Of a stretch of DNA of 37,295 nucleotides, positions 17,720 to 26,660 are shown piece after piece. Every line of letters starts with the position of its first letter. Positions within the stretch are counted from its first letter, which is position 1. The notes under the pieces were generated by a model. It was given only the letters and a program-made list of their open reading frames with translations. It was not told the DNA's origin and made no database searches. Location of the stretch: contig NZ_BAZY01000023.1 in the NCBI RefSeq assembly GCF_001310975.1, forward strand, positions 1 to 37,295, given 5' to 3'. Origin of the DNA: Thermoanaerobacter thermocopriae JCM 7501 (GTDB lineage Bacteria; Bacillota; Thermoanaerobacteria; Thermoanaerobacterales; Thermoanaerobacteraceae). A program made the position numbers and the translations under genes.

Positions 17720-18942
17720 ACACGACACCTGTTTCTTCCAGGCTTCACATAGCTATTTTTGGCAGGAGAAATGCAGGAAAATCAAGCCTTATAAATGCTC
17801 TTACAAACCAGGAAGTAGCCCTTGTATCTGATGTTGCAGGTACTACTACTGATCCTGTGTCGAAAGCAATGGAAATACTTCCAATAGGACCAGTTGTAAT
17901 CATCGATACTGCTGGACTTGATGATACGGGAGAGTTAGGGGAACTTAGAGTAAAAAAAACCTATGAAGTTTTAAACAGAACAGACCTTGCAATTCTTGTC
18001 ATAGATGGCACTATAGGGCTTTCAGAGTTCGAAGAAAATGTTTTGAAAGTCATTAGAGATAAAAATATTCCAGTTGTAGGGGTAATAAATAAAAAAGATT
18101 TGTCACAATATTCTGAGGAAGATAAGAGAAAATGGGAAGAAAGATTAAAACTAGAGCTTATTGAAGTTTCTGCTTTAAAAAAACATGGAATTGAAGCCCT
18201 AAAAATGATGTTAATAAAAAAAGCACCATATGACGACAGGGAACTTTCGATTGTGGGTGATCTCATAAAACCTGGAGACTTTGTAGTTCTTGTTATTCCT
18301 ATAGATAAAGCTGCTCCAAAAGGAAGACTTATACTTCCCCAACAACAAACAATAAGAGATATTCTTGACAATGATGCGATGGCCATTGTCACAAAAGAGC
18401 ATGAGTTAAAAGAAACACTTCAAAATCTAGGGAAAAAGCCATCATTAGTTATTACAGATTCTCAGGCTTTTTTGAAAGTTAGCGCTGATACGCCTAAAGA
18501 TATACCGCTTACATCTTTTTCTATTCTTTTTGCACGATATAAAGGTGATTTGGAGGAACTTGTAAGAGGTGTAAAAGCAATAAAAAAACTAAAACCTGGT
18601 GATAAAGTCCTCATTGCTGAAGGATGTACACATCACAGGCAGCCTGATGATATAGGAAAAGTAAAAATACCCAGATGGATTCGCCAGATTGTTGGAGGAG
18701 ACATACAATTTGAGTGGTCAAGTGGTATAACTTTTCCAGACAATCTCGAAGAATATAGCTTGATTGTACATTGTGGAGCATGCATGTTGAACAGAAGGGA
18801 AATGATGTACAGAATTTCATATGCAAAAAGCAAAAACATTCCAATAGTAAACTATGGGATATTAATAGCTTATGTTCAAGGTTTAATGCCAAGAGCTATA
18901 GAAATGTTTCCGCTGGCAAAAATGGTTTATGAGGAAGAATAG
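17716..18942 (+). CDS. hydF: [FeFe]-hydrogenase maturation GTPase HydF
   Basis: 408 residues. GTPase domain with P-loop GRRNAGKSS (16-24), a TTTDP switch, DTAGLDD and NKKD. Then the dimerisation domain, and a C-terminal Fe-S domain with Cys304-x-His306 (CTHHRQ) and HCGACM (Cys353, Cys356). These are the cluster ligands of HydF and separate it from EngA/Era-type GTPases. HydF is the scaffold on which the 2Fe subcluster of the H-cluster is assembled with HydE and HydG, then handed to the hydrogenase. Coupled to aspA by an ATGA overlap. hydG and a complete hydE are absent from this window; a hydE stub lies at 36.9 kb. Confidence 0.96.
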   Translation: MNTTPVSSRLHIAIFGRRNAGKSSLINALTNQEVALVSDVAGTTTDPVSKAMEILPIGPVVIIDTAGLDDTGELGELRVKKTYEVLNRTDLAILVIDGTIGLSEFEENVLKVIRDKNIPVVGVINKKDLSQYSEEDKRKWEERLKLELIEVSALKKHGIEALKMMLIKKAPYDDRELSIVGDLIKPGDFVVLVIPIDKAAPKGRLILPQQQTIRDILDNDAMAIVTKEHELKETLQNLGKKPSLVITDSQAFLKVSADTPKDIPLTSFSILFARYKGDLEELVRGVKAIKKLKPGDKVLIAEGCTHHRQPDDIGKVKIPRWIRQIVGGDIQFEWSSGITFPDNLEEYSLIVHCGACMLNRREMMYRISYAKSKNIPIVNYGILIAYVQGLMPRAIEMFPLAKMVYEEE

Positions 18943-18952
18943 AATAGGACGA

Positions 18953-20194
18953 TTACACTTTCGTTGTCTCGTAAACTTTTTTATATTGAAACAATAAGAC
19001 ATAAAGGGTATACGATAGTGTGATTATTCCACTTACTATAAAAGTTATATGAGAGCCAAATTTTTGCGATAGTGTGCCAGCATATAGTGAGCCTATAGGA
19101 GTTACTCCACCAAAAACCAAAGAATAAACACTCATCACTCTCCCCCTGAATTCATCTGCTGTATTAATTTGTATTGTGGTGTTGGCAGAAGAGTTGAAGG
19201 TTATCATAAACCAGCCTGATAAAGCTAAAAGTAAAGCTGTTAATAAATAACTACTTTGTATACCTATAAGTATTTGAAAAATACTAAGTCCAATGCTACC
19301 GCCAAACAGATAGACAGGCTTTACTCCTCTTCCACTTACCGAAGCTAGCGTCAATGCTCCTATCAGCGCTCCTGTTCCCATTGCTGACATTAGTAAGCCA
19401 TAATCTGTCGCTTTTCTGTGAAGAACATCTTTAGTAAAAACAGGTACTAATACGTTAAAGTTCAGAGAGAAAATGCTTAAAATAGCAATCATGAGTATTG
19501 TAGTGAGTATAACAGGGGTATTTTTAATGTATTTCAATCCGTCCCTTAAGTCATCAAAGATTTTTGCTTTGCCGTCATTAGCTTTTGGTGTTATACCTTC
19601 TACTGTAATTAATATAAGTCCTATTATCACAGCAATAAAGCTTGCAGAATTCAAGTAAAAACAGACGGCATATCCCAATTTGCCAATTAATATTCCTGCA
19701 ATTCCTGGACCTATTATCCTTGCTGCATTAAACACTGCTGAGTTTAAAGCAATGGCATTCATCAAGTCTTTTTTTTCGACTAGGTCAATTATGAAGGATT
19801 GTCTTGCTGGCATGTCTATCGTGCTTAAAAAACCATTAAACAAAGCCAAAGCCAATATTTCCCAATAATTTATTATTTTTAGAGCAGTCAAAGTTGCGAG
19901 GATAAAGGCGGAAATTGCAAAACTTGTTTGTGTAAATAAAATCAATTTTCTTTTTGGAAATCTATCTATTACAACGCCTGCAAATAAAGAAAAAAGCATC
20001 ACAGGCAAAAACTGAACAGCACTTACAAGGCCCAACAAAAAGGAAGAATTTGTCAATTCGAGAACTAGCCAACCCTGGCCTATATTTTGCATCCACGTGC
20101 CTATAAGGGAAATCATCTGTCCAAACCAGAACAATCTGAAATTTTTGTGTTTAAGGGAAGGAAACGAACATCCTAATTTTTCTACTATGTTCAT
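18953..20194 (-). CDS. MFS exporter (EntS/MFS_3-like)
   Basis: 413 residues with about twelve membrane helices. Loop signatures: GVVIDRFPKRKL after helix 2 (MFS motif A), DMPARQSFIIDLV between helices 4 and 5, NAARIIGPGIAGILIG, and FNSSANTTIQINTADEFRGRVMS, the pattern of the EntS/macrolide-efflux MFS_3 family. It likely exports a small hydrophobic compound by proton antiport. The gene starts 12 bases after the XRE-TPR regulator in the same direction, so the two form a unit, and the regulator probably controls its expression. Confidence 0.88.
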   Translation of the reverse strand: MNIVEKLGCSFPSLKHKNFRLFWFGQMISLIGTWMQNIGQGWLVLELTNSSFLLGLVSAVQFLPVMLFSLFAGVVIDRFPKRKLILFTQTSFAISAFILATLTALKIINYWEILALALFNGFLSTIDMPARQSFIIDLVEKKDLMNAIALNSAVFNAARIIGPGIAGILIGKLGYAVCFYLNSASFIAVIIGLILITVEGITPKANDGKAKIFDDLRDGLKYIKNTPVILTTILMIAILSIFSLNFNVLVPVFTKDVLHRKATDYGLLMSAMGTGALIGALTLASVSGRGVKPVYLFGGSIGLSIFQILIGIQSSYLLTALLLALSGWFMITFNSSANTTIQINTADEFRGRVMSVYSLVFGGVTPIGSLYAGTLSQKFGSHITFIVSGIITLSYTLYVLLFQYKKVYETTKV

Positions 20195-20206
20195 TGCTAT
20201 TTCTCC

Positions 20207-21518
20207 TTATGCCAAATTTTCATACAATAGTTCTATCGATTGATTAAAATATTTTTTGGCTTCTTCAGTATTATTTAGAGCAATATACAGATTTCCCAAT
20301 CCTTTATAGGCTTCGGACAAGTCTTTCTTGAGGCCAAGGTTTTTGAGTATTTCCACAGATTTTAAAAGTTCTTTTTCACTTAATTCAAATTGACCCTGCT
20401 TTAAGTGTAAGTTTCCAAGGATTGTATGAATTCTTCCTATTTCTTCTTGTTCGTTTATCTCTTTTACAATTTCTAATGATTCATTTAAATACTCAAGTGC
20501 TTTTTGGTAATCTTCTTTTAAATAATAAATTCTTCCTATTTCTGTTAAATTATATGCCATTCCTTTTTTGTCATCTAAATCTTTGTATAATGAATAGCTT
20601 TTAAGAAAATATTTCTCTGCAATGTCATATTTTTTTAAATCTGTATATACAAATCCTAAGTAATTATATTCATTAGCAATATCTTCTTTTAAGTTTAATG
20701 TTTTGCTTATCAAAATGGCATGCCTTATGTACTTTAAAGCATCTTTGTATTGTTTAAGTTCATAATTTACAAGTCCAAGCCCATTGTTGGAAAGAGCAAT
20801 AAAGTCTACTGCTTTGATTTGTGTAGAATACTCAAGACATTTTATATAATAATCTCTTGCTTTAATAAATTCTCCCATTTTGCTATATAAACTTGCTATA
20901 CTGAAAAGTATGCGGGATTTCAATTCAGTGTTTCTCAAAGAATATTTTTCGAAGCCATCTAAAGCTCTTAAATAATTTTCCAGGGAAGATTGGAATTTTT
21001 GTAAATTGCCTAAAGACAAGCCTTTCATGTAGTGAATTTCTACCATAGTTTCATTGAAGGAATTTTTCTCAAAATAAGAAGATATTTTATCTAAAATTTC
21101 AAGAACCTTTTGGTAATCTTTAATAACTAAATAAGATTTAGCTAGATAAATTTATCAATTGATGAATATTCATCTATTGCATTGTTTAAAATATCGAGGT
21201 ATAATTTAATAGCTTCTTCATAATTTTTGCTATCAAATGCCCTTTGTGCATTTAAAAATTTTTCGAGTATGTTTTTATATTTGGAAAGTTCCTTTTTTAA
21301 TTCTTCTTTTTCTACATAGTCTTCATCTAAAAAGTATACAACCGGCTTATTTAATTTTTGGGCGATAAAGTTTAAAGCTTTTAAGGAAGGACTTATTTTA
21401 CCTTTTTCTATAAGGCTTATATAGCCTTTGGAAATTCGTCTCCTGATAAATCTCCTTGTTTTAAGAATTGTCTTTTTCTTTCTTCTCTAATTCTTCTACC
21501 TAATTCTGCCATATCCAT
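20207..21518 (-). pseudogene. XRE-family regulator with TPR repeats, frame broken twice by single bases
   Basis: Read from ATG 21518 (AAGGAGTGG upstream): MDMAELGRRIREERKRQFLK, an XRE helix-turn-helix. The frame breaks at 21432-21436 (before the YISLIEKGKISPSLKALN block) and again at the T-run 21151-21153 (IDK|IYLAKSYLVIKDY). The longest open part is 21046-20207 (279 residues). It holds about six TPR repeats with the usual A-x-x-Y/F pattern (YEKALEYLNESLEI type). Corrected length is about 437 residues. HTH-TPR proteins of this form include peptide-sensing RRNPP regulators and the BREX/NprR-like group. No peptide pheromone gene was found beside it. Promoter at 21553-21581. The breaks may be sequence errors; if so the gene is intact. 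Confidence 0.82.
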
Positions 21519-21552
21519 GTACTACCACTCCTTAATGTGCGTACTAAAATAT

Positions 21553-21581
21553 ATTATAATTTAATTTAGCAAATTTTTCAA
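21553..21581 (-). promoter_or_regulatory. Promoter of the XRE-TPR/MFS unit
   Basis: On the minus strand TTGAAA (21581-21576), 17-base spacer, perfect TATAAT (21558-21553), 34 bases before the ATG. Confidence 0.7.
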
Positions 21582-21625
21582 CGGGCAAGTATACGATAAA
21601 TTTAATTATATAAAACCAAAATACG

Positions 21626-21634
21626 TGATATAAT
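21626..21634 (+). promoter_or_regulatory. Extended -10 promoter of the yabN gene
   Basis: TG-A-TATAAT (21626-21634) without a good -35, 35 bases before the GTG start. Confidence 0.45.
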
Positions 21635-21668
21635 ATTATTTGTACATTTTGACTTTGAGGTGGTTATT

Positions 21669-23156
21669 GTGAATAAACTATATATAATAGGGCTAGGGCC
21701 TGGGTCACCAGATTCTATTACACTGGGGACAATAGAGAAAATGAAAAATGCTGATAAAGTTTTTTTACGGACAGAAAAACACCCAATAATTCCTTTTCTT
21801 AAAGCGCAGGGAATTGTTTTCGACACCTTTGACAAAATATACGAAAAAAGTACTACTTTTGAAGAAGTTTATGAAAATATTGCTCGGGAAATAATAGATG
21901 TAGCAAAAAAATATCGAAAGGTTGTATACGCTGTTCCAGGGCATCCTTATGTAGCAGAAAAATCTGTGGAATATATACTAAACTTTTATAACAGTTATAC
22001 CGATATATCAATAGAAGTTATTCCAGCTATTTCTTTTATTGATGCTATTATAAGTGAATTAAAGATTGACCCTATATATGGCCTAAAAATAATTGATGGT
22101 TTGTCTTTGGAGGTGCAAAAGCCTGATAAAAGATGTGCTAATATTGTTGTTCAAGTGTATGATAAATTCGTGGCTTCACAAGTGAAGTTAAAACTGGCAG
22201 AAGTTTATGGGGACAGTTATCCTGTAACTGTTATAAAAAATGCGGGAATTCCAGGGGAACAGGTAATAGAGACGATGCCACTTTATATGATTGATAGACT
22301 TGATTGGATTGATTATCTTACTTCTTTGTACATACCTCCTGTGCAAACACTTTTTCAAGAAAAGTATGATATATATGACCTTTTAGAGATAATGCGGATT
22401 TTAAGAAGTGAAAAAGGATGTCCATGGGATAAAGAGCAGACTCATCGGAGCCTTGAAAAATATTTGGTGGAAGAGAGTTATGAGTTAATTGATGCGATTG
22501 AAAAAGAGTCTGAGGATAAAATGGCAGAAGAATTAGGAGATGTGCTTTTACAAGTTGTTTTCCATTCACAAATTGCGAAGGAGAGGGGAACATTCAACTT
22601 TGACGATGTAGTAGATGGCATATGCAAAAAGATGATTTGGAGGCATCCTCATGTTTTTGGGACAGAAGAATTGAAAACTTCTAAAGCAGTATTAGAAAAA
22701 TGGGATGAGTTGAAAAAAGAGGAGAAGAATTTAAATTCTTATACGGAAGTTTTAAAAGATGTGCCAAGGTATATGCCTGCTCTTATGCGAAGCTTTAAGA
22801 TTCAAGAAAAAGCTGCAAAGGTGGGCTTTGATTGGGAAAGGGTTGAGGATGCACTTTCTAAAATTTATGAGGAATTAGAAGAATTAAAGGAGGTGTATAA
22901 AGGGAAAGATAAAGAAAAGATTATTGAGGAAGTTGGAGATTTAATTTTTGCAGTTGTAAATGTAGCTAGATTTTTAGATGTAGAACCAGAAAGTGCAACT
23001 CACAACACCGTAGAAAAATTTATAAATCGATTTGAGTACATTGAAAAAACTGCAGCAATCAAGGGAAAAAAATTGAGTGAAATGACATTAAGTGACATGG
23101 ACAAGCTGTGGAATGAAGCGAAGATGAATAATTTTAATAAAAAAAATGAAAAATAA
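21669..23156 (+). CDS. yabN: Tetrapyrrole methylase-like / MazG nucleoside pyrophosphohydrolase fusion (YabN type)
   Basis: 495 residues from GTG 21669, chosen because GAGGTGG lies just before it. Residues ~1-235 form a SAM-dependent tetrapyrrole-methylase fold (LYIIGLGPGSPDSITLGT; VYAVPGHPYVAEKSV). The rest is MazG: LRSEKGCPWDKEQTHRSLEK, the EESYE...EELGD metal-binding pattern, IWRHPHVFG, then a second MazG-like helical part (KIYEELEELKE...IIEEVGDLIFAVVNVAR). MazG proteins hydrolyse NTPs to NMP and PPi, cleaning abnormal nucleotides. The methylase half has no proven substrate. It heads the yabN-yabO-yabP sporulation neighbourhood, as in Bacillus. Confidence 0.95.
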   Translation: MNKLYIIGLGPGSPDSITLGTIEKMKNADKVFLRTEKHPIIPFLKAQGIVFDTFDKIYEKSTTFEEVYENIAREIIDVAKKYRKVVYAVPGHPYVAEKSVEYILNFYNSYTDISIEVIPAISFIDAIISELKIDPIYGLKIIDGLSLEVQKPDKRCANIVVQVYDKFVASQVKLKLAEVYGDSYPVTVIKNAGIPGEQVIETMPLYMIDRLDWIDYLTSLYIPPVQTLFQEKYDIYDLLEIMRILRSEKGCPWDKEQTHRSLEKYLVEESYELIDAIEKESEDKMAEELGDVLLQVVFHSQIAKERGTFNFDDVVDGICKKMIWRHPHVFGTEELKTSKAVLEKWDELKKEEKNLNSYTEVLKDVPRYMPALMRSFKIQEKAAKVGFDWERVEDALSKIYEELEELKEVYKGKDKEKIIEEVGDLIFAVVNVARFLDVEPESATHNTVEKFINRFEYIEKTAAIKGKKLSEMTLSDMDKLWNEAKMNNFNKKNEK

Positions 23157-23235
23157 GCGTAAATTAGCAGGATTTTTCGATTTTATGAAGAATAAAAATA
23201 AGAGTAAAATATTTTTAAACTAAGGAGGTATTGTT

Positions 23236-23511
23236 GTGAATAAGGCAGATCTTGTTGCGAAAATTGCAGAAAAAAGTGAATTAACAAAAAAGGATGCTGA
23301 AAAGGCATTAAATGCTTTCATTGAAGCAGTAGAAGAAGCATTGAAAAATGGTGACAAAGTTCAATTAGTAGGATTTGGCACATTTGAAGTAAGAGAAAGA
23401 GCTGAAAGAAAAGGAAGAAATCCTCAGACAAGAGAAGAAATAACGATTCCTGCTTCAAAAGCTCCTATCTTTAAAGCAGGAAAAGCGTTAAAGGATTTAG
23501 TGAATTCTTAA
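23236..23511 (+). CDS. hup: DNA-binding protein HU
   Basis: 91 residues, [20 protein letters not shown]..., with the signature [20 protein letters not shown] and the DNA-contacting arm [17 protein letters not shown] histone-like dimer that bends DNA and compacts the nucleoid. GTG start after AAGGAGG. Followed at once by a terminator. Confidence 0.98.
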   Translation: MNKADLVAKIAEKSELTKKDAEKALNAFIEAVEEALKNGDKVQLVGFGTFEVRERAERKGRNPQTREEITIPASKAPIFKAGKALKDLVNS

Positions 23512-23543
23512 GAAAATCAGGTCGTTATGACCTGATTTTCTTA
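23511..23543 (+). terminator. Terminator after hup
   Basis: AGAAAATCAGGTC (23511-23523) pairs with GACCTGATTTTCT, 13 bp with a short loop. The 3' arm itself supplies the T-run. Confidence 0.85.
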
Positions 23544-23567
23544 CTTTTAAATGGGGGTAAAAAGCAC

Positions 23568-23813
23568 ATGAGAGTTAATAAGTTTTTGAAAGTTTCAAGG
23601 CTTATCAAAAGGCGTACGATTGCAAAAGAGGCCTGTGACAAAGGATTAGTTTTTATAAATGGCAAGCAAGCAAAAGCTAGTGACGAAGTAAAAGAACATG
23701 ATATAATAGAGGTAAACTTTGGAAATAAAATTGTCAAAATAGAGGTTATAGACGTAAAGGAACATGCTTTAAAAGACGAGGCATACAAAATGTATAAATT
23801 GATAGAAGAATGA
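23568..23813 (+). CDS. rqcP: S4-domain RNA-binding protein, RqcP/YabO family
   Basis: 81 residues made of a single S4 domain: MRVNKFLKVSRLIKRRTIAK, then DKGLVFINGKQAKASDEVKE and DIIEVNFGNKIVKIEV. This size and sequence match YabO/RqcP, related to Hsp15. RqcP binds the 50S subunit holding stalled peptidyl-tRNA and helps RqcH add alanine tails in ribosome quality control. Position after yabN fits the Bacillus order yabN-yabO-yabP. Confidence 0.92.
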   Translation: MRVNKFLKVSRLIKRRTIAKEACDKGLVFINGKQAKASDEVKEHDIIEVNFGNKIVKIEVIDVKEHALKDEAYKMYKLIEE

Positions 23814-23823
23814 ATGATTTGTG

Positions 23824-23866
23824 AAAATCCCTCAAATACTATAAACAAAAGTATAGGAGGGATTTT
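23824..23866 (+). terminator. Hairpin that ends rqcP and covers the next ribosome binding site
   Basis: AAAATCCCTC (23824-23833) pairs with GAGGGATTTT (23857-23866), with an inner ATACT/AGTAT pairing. The 3' arm contains most of the GGAGG of the SpoIID-like gene, which starts at TTG 23869. Confidence 0.6.
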
Positions 23867-23868
23867 AA

Positions 23869-24848
23869 TTGTATAGGAACATACTGAAATTAATTGCGGT
23901 GTTGGTAGCTTTGTTATTTGCCATGACTGCTTGCAGACCGCCTACAAAAAAACCAGAACCTGTCAGAACACCTCGAATGGAACTACCTAAAATACCCGCA
24001 AAAATCAGTAGGGGTGAAAATAAAGAACCCGTTCTTAAAGTTTATGTTGTACAAACAGGTAAAATTGAAAATATGCCTTTAGAGAAGTATGTTGAAGGTA
24101 CAGTAGCAGGAGAAATAAAAATTATTGGCCAATTGAAACTTTAAAAGCTCAGGCGATTTTAGCGAGAACATATGTTTTAAATTTTGTAAGTACTAAAAAG
24201 TCTAAATATCCAGGAGCCGATATATCAACGGATTTTGAGGAGGCTCAAGCTTGGAATCCTTCAAATGTAAATTCAAAAATAAAAGAAGCGGTAAAAGATA
24301 CTCGAGGTATAGTTGTTGCCTATGACGGGAAATTTATAAATGCATGGTTTCACTCTCATGCAGCAGGACAAACTGCTTTAGCTAAAGAAGGCCTTAATTA
24401 CAAAGAGCCAGAACCTCCTTATATTGTGAGTGTAAAGTCAAATGAAAGTCCTAGTGCGCCGGCTAATGTAAAGCATTGGACAGCTACTTTTACCAAAAGT
24501 GAAGTGATTAATGCATTGAAGAAAATGGGGCTTAATATAAACGATTTTAAAACTGTGAAAATAGGTGCAAAAGGGGCTTCAGGAAGAACTGTAACTTTTC
24601 TTTTTGACAAAACGCCTGTTAATGCTCCTGATTTTAGAATGGCAATTGGAAGTGAAAGGTTAAAGTCCACTATGATAGATGAAGTTTCTTACGATGGAAG
24701 TAAATTGGTGATAAAAGGAAGAGGGTTTGGGCATGGCGTAGGAATGTCTCAATGGGGAGCATATCAGATGGCTAAAGAGGGGAAAAGGGCAAAAGATATA
24801 CTAAACTATTATTTTAAAGGCATAAATATAGTAAAAATTTGGGATTAA
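23869..24848 (+). CDS. SpoIID/LytB-domain lipoprotein (one-base frame break near 24120)
   Basis: TTG start after GGAGGG. Signal peptide with lipobox MTAC, then the SpoIID domain. The frame stops at 24144 but continues in the next frame as WPIETLKAQAILARTYVLNF, so one A is missing in the A5 run 24117-24121. Corrected length is about 326 residues. Conserved landmarks: MPLEKYVEGTVAGEIK, QAILARTYV, FHSHAAGQTA and the ending GRGFGHGVGMSQWGAYQMAK. SpoIID proteins are lytic transglycosylases acting on denuded glycan strands during engulfment. This is a paralogue-type lipoprotein in the yab cluster and not necessarily SpoIID itself. Probably intact in the organism. Confidence 0.87.
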
Positions 24849-24873
24849 AATCCTCCGGAAGGAGGATTTTTTT
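24847..24873 (+). terminator. Terminator after the SpoIID-like gene
   Basis: AAAATCCTCC-GGAA-GGAGGATTTT followed by TTT: a perfect 10-bp stem with a GGAA tetraloop. Confidence 0.9.
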
Positions 24874-24947
24874 GTTCTAAAAAAAGTACAAGATTCATAG
24901 ATAAATAATAGTCTATTAAAAAGAGGGGAGGTTTAAAGAGGTTTAAA

Positions 24948-25244
24948 ATGGAAGATAAAAGGAACTTTTCAAGAACAGGAAAACCTCATAATATTACAAT
25001 TGAAAATAGAGAAAGAATCAGTATTTCTGGGGTAACAAATGTTGTAAGCTTTGACGAAGAAACAGTAATATTAGAAACGGATTTAGGAGTTTTGACGATA
25101 AGAGGTCAAGGGCTTCACATTAATAAATTGAACCTTGATGATGGACAAGTGTCAATTGATGGTGAAGTAGTAAATCTAAATTACAGTGACAAAAGTGGTC
25201 TTATAGGAAAATCAGGGGGGTTCATAGGTAGAATGTTTCGATAA
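24948..25244 (+). CDS. yabP: Sporulation protein YabP
   Basis: 98 residues. NITIENRERISISGVTNVVS, FDEETVILETDLGVLTIRG, then LHINKLNLDDGQVSIDG: the YabP/YqfC beta-rich domain found only in endospore formers. In Bacillus YabP is produced in the mother cell under sigma-E and is needed for spore formation; its activity is unknown. ATG 24948 after AAAGAGG. Followed by a terminator, so in this organism it is cut off from yabQ by four genes. Confidence 0.95.
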   Translation: MEDKRNFSRTGKPHNITIENRERISISGVTNVVSFDEETVILETDLGVLTIRGQGLHINKLNLDDGQVSIDGEVVNLNYSDKSGLIGKSGGFIGRMFR

Positions 25245-25268
25245 GTCGCATGTTGCGGCTTATTTTGT
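25241..25268 (+). terminator. Terminator after yabP
   Basis: AAGTCGCA pairs with TGCGGCTT (one G-T), followed by ATTTTGTTTT. It starts within the yabP stop codon. Confidence 0.7.
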
Positions 25269-25342
25269 TTTATGTACTCGATTTTAAAAAATTTAATTGT
25301 TATAATAAATTTGAATATTTTTGTGCAGAGGAGGTAGAAAGG

Positions 25343-26011
25343 TTGGAACAAATGAGTGATAGGGGAAAAAATTGGTTTAGAAACATGACTACAAAAGAAA
25401 AAGTAGAATATATATGGGATTATTATAAAGTTCATATTATCGTAAGTATATTAGTGATCTATTTGTTAGTTTCTTTTACAAGTAGTATTATTAATAGAAA
25501 GGATTACGTATTAAATATCGCTTTAATTGGCAAATATGTTGATTTTAATGGACAAAGTGAATTTTCTAAAAAAGTCACTAAAGAATTAATTGGCGATCCT
25601 TCTGGGAAAAAACAAACTTCTGTTGATTTTTATAGGCTTGTAAAAGGTCTAAATGGTAATCTTACTCTTGACCCTGCCTCAACTCAAAAATTAATGGCCA
25701 GAATAGGGGCTCAAGATATAGACGTCATTGTTTTAGATAAAAATAATTTTGATATATTGGCAAGACAAGGAGCTTTTTTGCGATTAGATAAGGTAAAAGA
25801 GTTAAATTTAACAAAGCTAAATGTAGTAAAAATAGAAGAAGATTCTGCTGAGGTAAAACCAGGTGTTTACGGTATATACGTTGGAAGGGGTAATAAATAT
25901 TTAGAAGACCTGGAATATGACTATAGTGATAAAATTATTGCAATTATGTCGAATGGACAACACAAAGATTTAGCTATAAAATTTGTAAAATGGCTTTTGG
26001 ATATAAAATAA
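25343..26011 (+). CDS. Uncharacterised membrane-anchored protein
   Basis: 222 residues from TTG 25343, chosen because GAGGAGG lies 8 bases before it (a longer frame reaches back to 25250 through non-coding-like sequence). A charged N-terminus (MTTKEKVEYIWDYYKVH) leads into one membrane helix (IIVSILVIYLLVSFTSSII), then about 150 extracytoplasmic residues. These include STQKLMARIGAQDIDVIVLD and FDILARQGAFLRLDKVKEL, which faintly recall the lobes of solute-binding proteins. Similar 'DYYK-helix' proteins occur in clostridia without known function. Lies 16 bases before the phosphatase gene, same direction. Confidence 0.7.
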   Translation: MEQMSDRGKNWFRNMTTKEKVEYIWDYYKVHIIVSILVIYLLVSFTSSIINRKDYVLNIALIGKYVDFNGQSEFSKKVTKELIGDPSGKKQTSVDFYRLVKGLNGNLTLDPASTQKLMARIGAQDIDVIVLDKNNFDILARQGAFLRLDKVKELNLTKLNVVKIEEDSAEVKPGVYGIYVGRGNKYLEDLEYDYSDKIIAIMSNGQHKDLAIKFVKWLLDIK

Positions 26012-26027
26012 AAGGTGGTGAAACGAA

Positions 26028-26657
26028 TTGAAGAAGGTTTTTTTGATAGACTTTGATGGTACTGTAACCAAAGTTGATACTGTTGATTTAATGGTTAAAG
26101 AGTTTGCAAAAGATGGATGGCAGTATTATGAAAAGTTATGGGAAAAGGGGGAAATGTCTACTGAAGAATGTGCAATTGAAACATTAAAACTTATGGAAGT
26201 AGATGAGAAAAAGCTTTTAGATTTGCTTTACACAGTTGAAATAGATGATTATTTTATGGAGTTTTTAAATTTTTGCAGAGAAAAAGATTATGAAGTTGTA
26301 ATAGTAAGCGATGGGTATGATTTTAATATAAAAACTATTATGAATAAATATGGTTTTGATGTAAAATTTTATAGTAACAAACTTTGGTTTGAGGATGGAA
26401 AAATAAAAGTGGATTTTCCACATAAAAGCAAGGATTGTGATAAATGTGGCATGTGTAAACTGGAAGTATTGAATAAATACAAAATTAGGGGATATTATGT
26501 AGTTTATGTAGGTGATGGATATTCAGACCTTTGCGTCTCTCAACATGCGGATAAAGTCTTTGCAAAGGGAGTTTTAGAAAAATACTGTAAAGAAAATGAG
26601 ATTCCATGTACTTCTTTTAGAAATTTTAGCGATATTATAGAAAAGTTAAAGCGATAA
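26028..26657 (+). CDS. HAD-IB phosphatase, MtnX-like
   Basis: 209 residues. HAD motif I FLIDFDGT (Asp8 nucleophile, Asp10), motif II VIVSDGYDF, motif IV GDGYSDLCVS. The cap is of the MtnX/PSPase type. MtnX acts in the methionine salvage pathway, but no other salvage gene is here, so the substrate is uncertain. A C-x-x-C pair in DCDKCGMCKLEV is typical of this subgroup. TTG start after AGGTGGTG. Likely cotranscribed with the membrane protein upstream. Confidence 0.85.
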   Translation: MKKVFLIDFDGTVTKVDTVDLMVKEFAKDGWQYYEKLWEKGEMSTEECAIETLKLMEVDEKKLLDLLYTVEIDDYFMEFLNFCREKDYEVVIVSDGYDFNIKTIMNKYGFDVKFYSNKLWFEDGKIKVDFPHKSKDCDKCGMCKLEVLNKYKIRGYYVVYVGDGYSDLCVSQHADKVFAKGVLEKYCKENEIPCTSFRNFSDIIEKLKR

Positions 26658-26660
26658 ACT

